From assembly GCA_030424595.1 (NCBI GenBank), contig JAUHWG010000044.1:1-57366 (forward strand): a stretch of 57,366 nt of DNA, in the 5' to 3' direction. Within the stretch, counting starts at the first letter, position 1, and every line of letters begins with the position of its first letter. Shown piece by piece: positions 16,214 to 24,880 of the stretch. The notes under the pieces are model-generated. The model was given only the letters and a program-made list of their open reading frames with translations. It made no database searches and was not told the DNA's origin. The position numbers and the translations under genes were made by a program. The DNA is from Polyangia bacterium (lineage in GTDB: Bacteria; Myxococcota_A; Polyangia; Nannocystales; Nannocystaceae).

Positions 16214-16939
16214 TCAGCGCGCGCCGGTGAAGAAGGGCAGCCAACCCGGAACGACCACGGGGACCGTCGCCGGTCGGACTACGTAGCAGACCCCCTCGTG
16301 CGCGCCGAGAGGGAAGAGACCACGCTCGACCAGCGCCAGCTCAGGCTCGTAGGGGTTGTCACGGAATGTCGGGTGGAGCGCAGCGAACTCCAGGGCGTCG
16401 CGAACGACTCTGCCCGCGAGCTGGCGGAGCATGTCCGCAGCGAAGCGGCCGCACGCTGTGGCGTAAGGCGTGGGAGGACCCGCGCGTTGGCGCCAGTCGA
16501 CCTCTGCATACGATCGAACGCTTCGCATCGCCATCACCAGGCGGTCGATCCCCGGCGCGGCCGATGAGGTCAGCCCGCCGTGGTAGTAGCCGTAACAGGC
16601 CAGGCTCTCCTCGTCGTCAGGGAGCGCGGGATCGACGAGAAGGTCGATCGGGCACTCTGCCCACTCGAGGGTCCACGAAGTGGCCAGCGGCGGCAAGGGG
16701 TCGCGACGATCGCGGTGCTCGACAATGGCCGCTGCGCCCTCATCGACCGCCTGCAGCACCCGCAACACTGTGCCGTCAGGATCGACGAGCCCGCGGAGGA
16801 GCTGTTGCCAGCGATCGATGCAGGCGACGGCGAATGCCCGATCACCAAGGGGCGTCGTGAGCCCCACGTTGACCTCCAAGGCCTGGACGCGATCGAGCAA
16901 GCGGCGCATCTCTGGCGTAGGAGCGTGTGCAAAGCTCAT
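16214..16939 (-). CDS. Hypothetical protein
   Basis: This 241-residue soluble protein starts at an ATG preceded by GAGG. It contains a Trp/Tyr-rich centre (LATSWTLEWAECPIDLLVDP and CYGYYHGGL) and a hydrophobic C-terminus ending VPGWLPFFTGAR. I recognise no family or catalytic motif. It is followed on the same strand by the FG-GAP protein gene, but a partial palindromic repeat lies between it and upstream sequence, so an operon is not indicated. Coding status is supported by length, start signal and codon pattern. Confidence 0.7.
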   Translation of the reverse strand: MSFAHAPTPEMRRLLDRVQALEVNVGLTTPLGDRAFAVACIDRWQQLLRGLVDPDGTVLRVLQAVDEGAAAIVEHRDRRDPLPPLATSWTLEWAECPIDLLVDPALPDDEESLACYGYYHGGLTSSAAPGIDRLVMAMRSVRSYAEVDWRQRAGPPTPYATACGRFAADMLRQLAGRVVRDALEFAALHPTFRDNPYEPELALVERGLFPLGAHEGVCYVVRPATVPVVVPGWLPFFTGAR

Positions 16940-17031
16940 CGAAGGCGCCTCATCATGGGTACAGAGTAGCGAAGTCGCGAATGATCGGTCGCCGCCGGAT
17001 GGAGCGCCTCGGTGAGCGTGGGGCCGCGCGT

Positions 17032-17100
17032 CTAGGCAGCCCTTGGCAAGAGTCCCGCGCGCTCTCGCTTGTCCCCGTCGAGAGAGGGCGGCTCGGGTGG
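17032..17100. repeat. Half copy of the palindromic element
   Basis: CTAGGCAGCCCTTGGCAAGA followed by GTCCCGCGCGCTCTCGCTT matches the left arm of the complete elements at 2216 and 21735. The right arm is absent here; sequence after about 17095 is unrelated. It lies in a 204-bp gap between two minus-strand genes. Confidence 0.65.
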
Positions 17101-17143
17101 CATCCCCGATGACACCGACGGGCAGGGGCTGGCGGCGCGCCGC

Positions 17144-18850
17144 TCAGGGAGCCTTAGCAGGCCCGCAGCCGGTGCCGAAGACGACGCCGATATGCGCCCC
17201 AGGACGCTGACCGAAGCACTCGTAGGCGACGTCGAGGTGTTCGTCGCTGTCGATGTCGGCGATCGCGACGATGCGGTGCTGTTGACCGCCGAGCTCGATC
17301 GCCTCCTCCTCGAGGAATCGCCCCTCGCCGTCGCCGAGGAGGAGGCTTAGGCGTCTCCCGCCGCCGCGGAAGCTGACGGGCCTGGCCCCGGGGGGGGCTG
17401 TCGGGACGAGGAGATCGAGGTGACCGTCGCCGTTGAAGTCGGCGAGGGCCCCCCCTTGATAGGCGTGCGCTGGACCGATCTCGCCTCGGCGCTCGAGACC
17501 GCCCGCTCCATCGCCGACGAGGAGCTCGAGGCCGGCGCCGCAGCCTACGATCACATCTTGGTTGCCGTCCTCGTCGACGTCGCCGACCAGCGTGTGCGAC
17601 GGGGCGGGGCAGGACTCCGCGTCCGCGCTGCGGCGAAACCTGCCGCCGCCGCGCCCCACCCAGACCTCGACCGAGCGGACGTCCCCCTTCGGGATCACGA
17701 GGTCGAGGAGGCCGTCGCCCGTGAGATCGGCGGCGGCGATGTCCTCGGGGGTGAGGAGGCGCTTGGGATCGTCCTTGCTCTTGGCGAGGCGCAGCCAAGG
17801 GGACGTGCGGAGCTTGGCGCTGGCGGACCCGCGCATCACCTCTACATGGAAGTAGTGGCTGACGATGAGGTCGGCGTGACCGTCGGCGTCGAGGTCGGCG
17901 GTGGTCGCCGCGAGCGGGCTGCGATAGGTCTTGTAGGAGGCGCCGCGGCTCAGGGTCCCATCTCCGGCGCCCATCCACAGGGTGACGGAGGCCTTCCTGT
18001 GGTCGCATGTGGCGACGTCGAGGGAGCCGTCGCGATCGTAGTCGGCGACCGCGACTGAGAGGCCGCCGCCGTCGTAGTCGACGGCGCTCGTCTGCTTAAA
18101 CGCGCCGCTCCGATCGCCGCTCCAGATCTTGAGCTGATCGTCGCTCCCAGAGTGGACCCAGACCGCGTCGAGGAGCGAGTCGCCGTCCATGTCGGCGAGG
18201 GTCGTGCCGTAGGCGAAGTCGCTGTGGGCGGTCGTGACGACCTCGCGAAAGCAGCCCTTGGCCGCCGAGCCGTTCTCGTCGGCATCGTTCTCGTCGGCAA
18301 CGTTCTCGCCGGCATCGTTCTTCTCGGCATCGTTCGCCTCTCCATCGCTCTCCGCGGAGGGGAGCGGCGGCTCGATGACAGGTGATGGCGGGTGTTGCTG
18401 ACCCTCGTCGACAGGCGCCGACGGAGCGGGCGTCGCCGGGGCAGGCGTCGCCGGGGGGACAGGAGGGGCGCCCGGCCCTCGAGGTGCGGACGACCCATCG
18501 TCCTCGAACATCCAACCGGCGTGGTTCGTCGCCGCGTCGATGAGCGCCGGTCGCCAGGCGATCGCGCAGACGCCCGCGCCGACGAGCGCGATCGTCAGCG
18601 ACACTCGGCGATGACCGAGGCGCGGGCTGATCAGGATCAGGAGTGAGACGGGGAGGAGCGGCCAGACCACGGCGGCGGCGAGCCAGCGGGCCCACAGCGG
18701 CCAGCCGAGGACCGCGGCGAGACCACCCGCAAGCCACGCGGCGGCGAGCACCACGAGCGCGGTCAAGAGCCGCGCCTGCGTTCGCCGGCGTCTCTGGCGA
18801 CGCCGCGTCTCAGCGTGGGAGGGGCGATCGACCACGGGGAAGGTATACAC
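17144..18850 (-). CDS. Membrane-anchored FG-GAP/VCBS repeat protein
   Basis: This 568-residue protein starts at GTG. The N-terminus is strongly basic, then two or three hydrophobic segments fall within residues 28-105. A Pro/Ala and Asp/Glu/Asn-rich linker (about 120-200) follows. Six or seven FG-GAP-type repeats with DxDxDG calcium-binding motifs (ADMDGDSLLDAV, VADYDRDGSLDVA, GDVDEDGNQDVI, ADFNGDGHLDLL) form the rest, predicted to be an extracytoplasmic beta-propeller. Such domains bind calcium and mediate surface interactions. The Asp-Glu-Asn stretch is encoded by a short imperfect tandem repeat. No enzyme motif is seen. Confidence 0.88.
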   Translation of the reverse strand: MYTFPVVDRPSHAETRRRQRRRRTQARLLTALVVLAAAWLAGGLAAVLGWPLWARWLAAAVVWPLLPVSLLILISPRLGHRRVSLTIALVGAGVCAIAWRPALIDAATNHAGWMFEDDGSSAPRGPGAPPVPPATPAPATPAPSAPVDEGQQHPPSPVIEPPLPSAESDGEANDAEKNDAGENVADENDADENGSAAKGCFREVVTTAHSDFAYGTTLADMDGDSLLDAVWVHSGSDDQLKIWSGDRSGAFKQTSAVDYDGGGLSVAVADYDRDGSLDVATCDHRKASVTLWMGAGDGTLSRGASYKTYRSPLAATTADLDADGHADLIVSHYFHVEVMRGSASAKLRTSPWLRLAKSKDDPKRLLTPEDIAAADLTGDGLLDLVIPKGDVRSVEVWVGRGGGRFRRSADAESCPAPSHTLVGDVDEDGNQDVIVGCGAGLELLVGDGAGGLERRGEIGPAHAYQGGALADFNGDGHLDLLVPTAPPGARPVSFRGGGRRLSLLLGDGEGRFLEEEAIELGGQQHRIVAIADIDSDEHLDVAYECFGQRPGAHIGVVFGTGCGPAKAP

Positions 18851-19003
18851 CGGCAGACGCGGCGGCGGCGTCCAAGGGCGGTCGATGTCGCGATCACGCG
18901 CCGCCGCTGCGCCGTTCCCGAGGAGGCGCTCGCGATGGTCCGAGCGCGGAGGGGAGCACCACTCACCGCCGGACCCGTCGGGGCGTTGGGTGGGGATCTC
19001 CCA

Positions 19004-19528
19004 TCACATCTTCTTCTTTATGTCCTTGAGGATCGAGATCACACTCTTGAGCTGATCGTGGATCAAGTTGAGCATAAAGTCGTATCTCGGCCGGTGGACA
19101 CGCCGGACAGCGATCCGGTCAATGCAGCGACCCTTGGTCTTGATCGTAAGGTCCAGAGTTACGCGGGAACTGTCGGTGTCGACGTGGTGGTGCGACCCCA
19201 GGAGCTGCGGGAGGTCGACCAGCTTGGCGCCGCAGCCGTCGAATGCGAGCACCCCATGGGGGTTCCCGCCGTAGATCGCGAGCTGGGTGATCGTCCCCTT
19301 CGCGTCGGTCTCAAGCAACGCAAGGCGTCCGCTGTAGGTCCCCGAGACCGTCGAGATCTTCAGGTTCTCAGGGATTGGCCCGGGCATGTCGGCGGCCGCG
19401 CTCTGCACCGAGGGGGTTCTCGGCACATCGTCGAGCTTTGCCGGCTTGGCCCACGCGCTGCCGACGAAGACGAGCGAGAGGCAGGAGAGAAGGGAGATAC
19501 ACACAGACATCGGGACGCGCAGACTCAT
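19004..19528 (-). CDS. Small secreted protein
   Basis: This 174-residue protein has a classical signal peptide ending SAWA around residue 27, so it is probably exported and cleaved. The mature part is a small beta-rich domain with three cysteines (FDGCGAKL, KGRCIDR) and a Lys-rich C-terminus ending LKDIKKKM. I do not recognise the family. The ATG at 19528 has GAGG at about eight bases; a GTG nine bases earlier is less likely. Divergent from the ABC transporter genes. Confidence 0.78.
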   Translation of the reverse strand: MSLRVPMSVCISLLSCLSLVFVGSAWAKPAKLDDVPRTPSVQSAAADMPGPIPENLKISTVSGTYSGRLALLETDAKGTITQLAIYGGNPHGVLAFDGCGAKLVDLPQLLGSHHHVDTDSSRVTLDLTIKTKGRCIDRIAVRRVHRPRYDFMLNLIHDQLKSVISILKDIKKKM

Positions 19529-19661
19529 CGTAGCCACCTCAATTCATCGCAGGGTGCAGTGTGCCGCCGGAGCAGAGCCGACGCCATCTCTTCGTCGAGC
19601 CTCTCTGCTCTATGTACCCGCGGAGCGCCGGGAGTAGGCGCGCTGGCGAAGGTCTGCGAGG

Positions 19662-21059
19662 ATGGGGCCGGTGGCGGGCCGACGATCCTTCGAGCGACTG
19701 GTCACGCGGCTGGTCTACCGCGACGCGGCCGAGGCCTACGGCGTGGTGGTCTTGGCCGTCACGTTTGCCATGGTCTGGATCGAGCGGGCGTGGCGACCGG
19801 CGGAGATCCGAGCGGCGGTCGCAGGTGCAGAGCCGCAGGCGCGGGGGCTGGTCCTCGGGGCGACCCTGGCGGCCTATCTCCTGGCGACGCGGTCGGTGGT
19901 GGCGCTCCTCCTGGCCTCGGAGCGGCTGGCGTACCTCCGCCACCTGCCGGTCTCGCGCGGCCGTTGGAGGCGGCTGCAGTGCGCCCATCTGGTGCTCATC
20001 AACGCCCCTTGGATCGGCGTGGTCGCCTACGGTCTGGCGGAGCCCGGCTCGCTCGCCGGTTGGGAGCGGGGGCTCGTCGGCAGCGCCTGGGTCTCGCTGA
20101 CCCTGGCGGCGCAGGTCGGCTCGATCGCGGTTGGGAGCGGGCCGTGGCGTCTCCTCTCCTGGCTCGGCGCGTCCGCGCTGGCCTGCGCTGCGGTGGTCCT
20201 CTCCGGCTCCGGTGGGGCCGCCGAGGGGCTCTCCAGCGCGGCGTGGCTCGGGATCATCGCGGCTTCGACGGCCTACCTCTGGCGCCACCTCGGCGCGCCG
20301 CCGCCGGAGCGAGACGGCCTGCGTCGTGGGCTCCTGTCGAGGCTATGGTGGCTGAGGCGAGGCGGCCTGCGGGGAGCGGCGCGGTCTACCGGGAGTTCGG
20401 CGGCGCTCGTCCGCCTCCAGATCTGGGCGCTCCTCCGGAGGGATCCGCAGCGGCTGCGACGGCGGCTCTGGATCGGCCTCGCGGGGGTGCTGATCGCCGC
20501 GGCGGCGACCACAGCCGCGGCCAGGGTGGGGGAGGCGGTCGATCCCTGGCTGGTCCGCTTGACGCTCATCTGCGGGTGCATGGTCGGGGCTGAGGTCGTC
20601 GTCCTCGCCCGTCGCCTCCTCGACCGCGATCGCTGGTACCTCGACGCGCTCCCCCTGCGGCCGCGGGCGGAGCTCCTCGCTGGGCTGTCGATCGCCCTCC
20701 TCGGAGGAGCCCCGAGCGCCCTGGGGATCGGCGCAGTCCTGGTCGGGATCGGCGGCGCCGCGCCGCTCCCGGTCCTCGTCGAGCTCCTGAGCGTTCTCCT
20801 CCTCGCGGCTCTCGTCATGGTCTGGACGGGGCTGCGGGCGGAGGCCCGACGGCGCCTGCACGGGCGCCTCTCGCTGCTCCCCGCGGCGGTCGCCGTGCTC
20901 GCCTTCGCCCTCCTCCAGCTGAGCGGAGCGCCGCTGACCCTGCTGCCGCTGATCGCCGGCGGCTTCTTCTTCGCGTTCCGCGAGATCGGCCCGGCGACGC
21001 GGGTCCGTCGACGCCTCGAGACCTCGCGACGAGACGACGACCACGGGGCTGGGCTATGA
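19662..21059 (+). CDS. ABC transporter permease-like membrane protein
   Basis: This 465-residue polytopic protein has about ten hydrophobic helices distributed through its length (for example GVVVLAVTFAMVWIE, LLSVLLLAALVMVWTG, PLTLLPLIAGGFFFAF). It is basic in its loops and has no signal peptide. Directly downstream is an ABC-type ATPase whose ATG begins 16 bases after this stop, so the two probably form an exporter. No substrate-binding protein is present. The substrate is unknown. Confidence 0.85.
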   Translation: MGPVAGRRSFERLVTRLVYRDAAEAYGVVVLAVTFAMVWIERAWRPAEIRAAVAGAEPQARGLVLGATLAAYLLATRSVVALLLASERLAYLRHLPVSRGRWRRLQCAHLVLINAPWIGVVAYGLAEPGSLAGWERGLVGSAWVSLTLAAQVGSIAVGSGPWRLLSWLGASALACAAVVLSGSGGAAEGLSSAAWLGIIAASTAYLWRHLGAPPPERDGLRRGLLSRLWWLRRGGLRGAARSTGSSAALVRLQIWALLRRDPQRLRRRLWIGLAGVLIAAAATTAAARVGEAVDPWLVRLTLICGCMVGAEVVVLARRLLDRDRWYLDALPLRPRAELLAGLSIALLGGAPSALGIGAVLVGIGGAAPLPVLVELLSVLLLAALVMVWTGLRAEARRRLHGRLSLLPAAVAVLAFALLQLSGAPLTLLPLIAGGFFFAFREIGPATRVRRRLETSRRDDDHGAGL

Positions 21060-21075
21060 GTGGGGGGCAGGCCCG

Positions 21076-21738
21076 ATGCACCCGCCGCACACGACCACCG
21101 AAGCGCCGCTCATCGACGCCCGAGATCTCCGCCTGCGTCGCGGCGGCCGGGTGATCCTCGACGGCTGCAGCCTCCGCCTCGGGCCCGGGTTGACGGTTCT
21201 CCGGGGCGCCAACGGCAGCGGCAAGTCGACGCTCCTCCGCTCCTTCGCGGGGATCCTCCACCGCGGCCGCGGGACCATCGCGATCGCCGGCCACGACCTC
21301 GATCGCGAGCCAGAGGCCGCCCGCGCCCAGCTCGGCTACGTGCCCGAGACCCCGGAGCTCTTCCCCTATTTGACCCCCCGGGAGCTGCTCTCCGTGATCG
21401 CCGATCTCCGCGGCGGGTCCCTGGAGCAGGGCGTCGAGGTGATGGCCTCGCTCGGGCTCGATGGGCGCGAGGACCAGCGGATCGCGACCCTCTCCCTCGG
21501 TCAGCGGCGGAAGGTGACGATCGCCGCGGCGGCCTGCGGCGAGCCCCGGGTGCTCCTCCTCGACGAGCCCTTCAACGGCCTCGACGCGGCGGCGCTCGCG
21601 GTGCTCCGCGACCTCCTCCGCCGCTGGCGTGATCAGGGGCGAGCGATCGTCGTCGCGACCCACGATCTCGCGCCGCTGGAGGGTCTCGAAGACCGGGTGC
21701 TGATGGTCCGGGACGGGCGGGTCGAGGCCTGCCCCTAG
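21076..21738 (+). CDS. ABC transporter ATP-binding protein
   Basis: This 220-residue protein is a complete ABC ATPase domain: Walker A GANGSGKST (44-52), Q-loop region, signature LSLGQRRK, Walker B VLLLDEP and the switch histidine in ATHDLA. It should power the membrane protein encoded immediately upstream. The start follows a G-rich stretch serving as ribosome-binding site. Its stop codon TAG is formed by the terminal CTAG of the palindromic element at 21735-21900, which thus sets the C-terminus. Confidence 0.95.
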   Translation: MHPPHTTTEAPLIDARDLRLRRGGRVILDGCSLRLGPGLTVLRGANGSGKSTLLRSFAGILHRGRGTIAIAGHDLDREPEAARAQLGYVPETPELFPYLTPRELLSVIADLRGGSLEQGVEVMASLGLDGREDQRIATLSLGQRRKVTIAAAACGEPRVLLLDEPFNGLDAAALAVLRDLLRRWRDQGRAIVVATHDLAPLEGLEDRVLMVRDGRVEACP

Positions 21739-21900
21739 CAGACCCCGGCAAAAGTCCCGCGCGCTCTCGCTTACCCTCGTCGCCCCTCTCGGCCCCGCCG
21801 AACCTTGCGGTACGGCCCAGTACAGCGGCGTTTCGTCGAAGCCAAGAGGGCCAACGATTGCGGCGCGACAGCACACGGGACTTTCGCCACGGTCTGCTAG
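21735..21900. repeat. Palindromic element, copy 2, between convergent genes
   Basis: It begins and ends with CTAG. The terminal arms of about 36 bp are inverted repeats with roughly six mismatches. The central ~90 bases are over 90 per cent identical to those of copy 1 at 2216. The right end is part of a perfect palindrome GGTCTGCTAGCAGACC. The first CTAG contains the stop codon of the ABC ATPase gene. It lies between convergent genes, as does copy 1. Confidence 0.8.
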
Positions 21901-21940
21901 CAGACCCCGGCGACTCCGTCGCTCGCCATCATCCTACGCC

Positions 21941-22993
21941 TCAGGGACAGGCGAGGTAGACGTCGACAAGCTCGGCCGCGGGTCGAGCCAGGGCGCTGGC
22001 TCCGGAGCCGAGCCGGCCTGCGCGGGTGACGAGGGAGCGCTCGCGTGAGCAGTTTCCCCGCTCGTCACAGCGGGGATCAACGTGGAGATCGAGCGAGAGG
22101 CTGTCGACTCCGTAGGAGGCGAGGGGGAGCAGCTCCCAGCCGTCAGCGCGGCGATCGCCGTCGACGTCGGCCCAGAGGAGGAGGTCAGGCCAGGCCTCGT
22201 CGCTGTCGCTGATCAGGCCGTCGCCGTCGCTGTCGAGCTCGGCGAGCGCCTCAAAGCCGTGCCGTGCGTAGGCGCCTGAGCGCAGTCGAGTGCCGTTGCC
22301 GAAGAGCTCATGCCCGCCCTCGATCGAGCCGCTCCGGTCGAGATCGCGGGCGAGCCACGGCGTCGCCGCGGTCGGCCAGTCCGGGGCGACGCACAGGTCT
22401 CGGCCGTTGACGTCGAAGTCCGCGGCGGCGGAGGGCCGGCGGAAGGTCGGCTCCTCGCCGTCGAAGGCGAGGACGAGCGGGGTCGTCGCGGTGTCCACCT
22501 GGCAGTCCTCGGGGTTGACCGAGGTGACCCCGAGCTCGTCCATCTTGCAGCGATAGGAGGGGAGCTCTCCGCCCTCGGGACCGAGCTCGCACGCGTACTC
22601 CTCTCCGGGCGGGCATGTATCCTCAGCGCACGCGCCCCAGATGAGCCCGTAGTCGACGACCTCTACGCAGCGCTCGATCAGCCGCGACTCCTTCGTCGTC
22701 GAGCAGACCCGGGTGTCCCCCTCGGCCCGGCAGGGCTCGATGAAGCAGCGACTCCAGGACTGAGCGGTGCATAGCTCAACACCCTGCGCCCCATCCTCGT
22801 CGACGCAGTCCTGGGGCGGCTCCTCCCAGCAATCCTCCCCCTCATGGCTGACGAGGTGCTCCGCTTCGGCGTCCTCGTTCTCGTCCTCCGGCGACGGGAC
22901 CTCCGCATCACAGCCGGGGAGACCCACGGCGAGGGACCAGGCGAGGGGCCAAGCGAGGGGCCAAGCGAGGCTGCTAGTTCGGCTCCGCCGCAT
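21941..22993 (-). CDS. EF-hand-like calcium-binding lipoprotein
   Basis: This 350-residue protein has a signal peptide with an LAWP tandem repeat (SLAWPLAWPLAWSLA) and a lipobox ending GLPGC near residue 28. An acidic linker leads to a cysteine-rich middle part (about 50-155). The C-terminal domain carries EF-hand-like loops DLDRSGSIEGGHELFG, DSDGDGLISDSDE and DVDGDRRADGWE, so calcium binding is likely. It should be an envelope lipoprotein. The LAWP repeat is encoded by a 12-bp tandem repeat. Convergent with the ABC ATPase gene. Confidence 0.87.
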   Translation of the reverse strand: MRRSRTSSLAWPLAWPLAWSLAVGLPGCDAEVPSPEDENEDAEAEHLVSHEGEDCWEEPPQDCVDEDGAQGVELCTAQSWSRCFIEPCRAEGDTRVCSTTKESRLIERCVEVVDYGLIWGACAEDTCPPGEEYACELGPEGGELPSYRCKMDELGVTSVNPEDCQVDTATTPLVLAFDGEEPTFRRPSAAADFDVNGRDLCVAPDWPTAATPWLARDLDRSGSIEGGHELFGNGTRLRSGAYARHGFEALAELDSDGDGLISDSDEAWPDLLLWADVDGDRRADGWELLPLASYGVDSLSLDLHVDPRCDERGNCSRERSLVTRAGRLGSGASALARPAAELVDVYLACP

Positions 22994-23023
22994 GCGCCGA
23001 GTATGTCACAGACCGCCAGCCAT

Positions 23024-23190
23024 GAGCAGCCCGCGGTGAACGGCCCGGGCGCTTTCGCCGGCCCTCGTGGACCCTCTCGGCACCGGCACAATGGGCGTTT
23101 GCGGCCCGGCACAGTGGCGTTTCGCCGTAACCGAGCGGGCCGTTGCCGCGGGAGAGCCCGCAGGAGCTTCACCACAGCCTCCTCCGGCGA
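23024..23190. repeat. Diverged palindromic element, copy 3
   Basis: This stretch keeps the order of the complete elements: a left arm near CGGTGAACGG, a central CGGCCCGGCACAGTGGCGTT similar to CGGCCCGGTACAGCGGCGTT of copy 1, then GGAGAGCCCGC and a right arm ending in CACCACAGCCTCC. It has diverged considerably. Unlike the others it lies between divergent genes, next to the racemase start, and may affect that promoter or leader. Confidence 0.6.
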
Positions 23191-23220
23191 CTCGGCCAGG
23201 GTGTAGGCTTGCTCCTCGCC

Positions 23221-23916
23221 ATGGGCAGACGAAGCATCGGTATTCTCAGCGGGAGCGGTCCCGAGGCCGGCGTCGACCTTTGGGGGAAGATCCTGGCGGC
23301 CAACCGAGCGCTGCTGGGATCGGCCTACCGCGGGGATATCGACGCCCCGCGGGTGTCGATCGAGTCGGTGCCCCGCCTGAGCCTCTCCATGGACCTCGCT
23401 CAGCGCGGGGAGGAGGTCTGGAGCGTTTTGGAGCGAGAGGCGCTGGCGCTGGCCGAGCGGATCGATGTGCTCTGCATCGCCTGCAACACCCTGCACTACT
23501 ATCAGGACAGGCTGCGTCAGCGCATCGGTCACGACCGCCTGCTCTCCTATGTCGACGTCGCAATGGAGCAGGTGCTCGCCTGTGACGAGCCGCAGGTGGG
23601 CCTGCTGGCGGCCGGACCCGTGCTCGACCTCCATGGACCCTCGGCCTACGGGCACCACCCCCAGAGCCATCGCCTGGAGCTCCCCGACGACCCCGCCGCT
23701 GCACACCAGCTCATCGAGTCGATCAAGCTGCACGGCGCCGAGAACGAGCAGGTGCGCGGCGACATGGCGACCCTCTGCGCCGGCTACCGCTCGTCCACCG
23801 TCCTGCTCGCCTGCACCGAGCTGTCGCTCGTCGAGCTATCGCTCCCGGGCAAGCGCCTCGTCGACGTCACCCGAGAGGTCGCCTGGCGCGCAGCCGAGCT
23901 CAGCCTTGGCCTATGA
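23221..23916 (+). CDS. Aspartate/glutamate racemase family protein
   Basis: This 231-residue cytoplasmic enzyme has both catalytic cysteines of the two-base Asp/Glu racemase family: C88 in CIACNTLHYY and C198 in LACTELSL. The N-terminal SIGILSGSGPEAGVDLW matches the family's substrate-binding loop. It probably interconverts an acidic amino acid, but members also act on hydantoins and maleate, so the exact substrate is open. The ATG at 23221 is chosen because earlier in-frame starts fall inside the diverged palindromic repeat. It is convergent with the COQ4-like gene. Confidence 0.9.
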   Translation: MGRRSIGILSGSGPEAGVDLWGKILAANRALLGSAYRGDIDAPRVSIESVPRLSLSMDLAQRGEEVWSVLEREALALAERIDVLCIACNTLHYYQDRLRQRIGHDRLLSYVDVAMEQVLACDEPQVGLLAAGPVLDLHGPSAYGHHPQSHRLELPDDPAAAHQLIESIKLHGAENEQVRGDMATLCAGYRSSTVLLACTELSLVELSLPGKRLVDVTREVAWRAAELSLGL

Positions 23917-23940
23917 CAGCACCGACGCGCTCGCGACCCC

Positions 23941-24032
23941 GAGCGGATCATCACCGCTATTGCGAGACGACGCTGCTCAGGGCGAAGCCGGTCCTATCGC
24001 TATAGGTGTAGGCGCCGACCAGGCCGTTTAGG
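23941..24032. repeat. Direct repeat A: decayed copy of a lipoprotein gene 3' end
   Basis: These 92 bases match 28661-28752 with six differences; the last 38 are identical. In the minus-strand frame it encodes GLVGAYTYSDRTGFALSSVV, Ser, Gln and a TAG stop, which is the C-terminus of the lipoprotein at 28677-30185 with M-to-R and P-to-S changes. There is no upstream part of that gene here. It abuts and slightly overlaps the 3' end of the COQ4-like gene. Confidence 0.9.
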
Positions 24033-24717
24033 TCGACGCAGGCGCACAGTAGCGCTCTGCGATCTCCGCCACCGGAAGCGCCCAGAGCTCGTCAAAGGGC
24101 ACCTCTAGGACCGGGCGTGAACTCTTGCCGCGGCGATAGGCGGCGCGCATTCGTCGAACATAGTCTCGGACGCCGGCCAGCCCTCCTTGCTTGAGCCCAA
24201 CGGGGAGTGACACGACCATGATCAGCGCGGCGTGGCGAAAGCCGAGGTTGCCAGCGTAGTAGGCCTGGAGCTCGATCTCCCCGATCGGGTCGATCCCGTA
24301 GCCGGTGATCAGGTGGTGAATATCGTGCGTCTCCCGGTAGCGTTTGTTGAGAAAGTCGGCGTCGTCGCGGAGCGGAAACTCGAACGTAAACGGCTCGATG
24401 GAGTTCTCCGCGAAGTGGCGGGCATAGCGATGGCCGAGGGTGCCCTCCGGGAGGCTCGCGAGCGTGTCGAGGTCGACGTTCGCTCCGGGGATGGTCCGTC
24501 GCTCGTCGAGCAAGCGCCGCCCCTCGCCTGTCCTCCGGAGCCTGTCGGCAAGCCGCGCGTAGGTATCCCTGTCGAAGCTGAGGTGAAAGATCCGGGCGTA
24601 GTAGGGATCGGCGTTCTCATCCTTGAGAACCCAGAGCGCGTGCAGCCCAGCCCGGAGCCGGGTAAACCATGACGCGTCGGGCGGGAGGTCCTGGGGGGGA
24701 GCGGTCATCTGGGTCAT
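24028..24717 (-). CDS. COQ4-like protein of a triterpenoid operon
   Basis: This 229-residue protein carries the exact COQ4-family metal motif HDxxH-x11-E: H131, D132, H135 and E147. The region around it (GYGIDPIGEIELQAYYAGNL) is also family-like. Eukaryotic and bacterial COQ4 proteins take part in ubiquinone synthesis, where recent work assigns C1 oxidative decarboxylation. Here the gene lies 163 bases downstream of a Rieske oxygenase and a triterpene cyclase, with no ubiquinone genes nearby. A role in modifying a triterpene or binding an isoprenoid is therefore plausible inference. Its TAA stop falls inside direct repeat A, so its original C-terminus may have been replaced. Confidence 0.88.
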   Translation of the reverse strand: MTQMTAPPQDLPPDASWFTRLRAGLHALWVLKDENADPYYARIFHLSFDRDTYARLADRLRRTGEGRRLLDERRTIPGANVDLDTLASLPEGTLGHRYARHFAENSIEPFTFEFPLRDDADFLNKRYRETHDIHHLITGYGIDPIGEIELQAYYAGNLGFRHAALIMVVSLPVGLKQGGLAGVRDYVRRMRAAYRRGKSSRPVLEVPFDELWALPVAEIAERYCAPAST

Positions 24718-24880
24718 CTTCTGCTCTTTCGATCCTGAGTTTGCCGGAGTCGGGAGCTCCTGTCACGACCGCGAGTACGCTTCCCCCGCCGACTCTCCTA
24801 CTCCCGTGCGCGGGGGCGGCCTGAGCGCTGGGGCAGGACGGAGAGCGTGTGCGAGCGCGACAAATGGCGCATGGTCGTCC

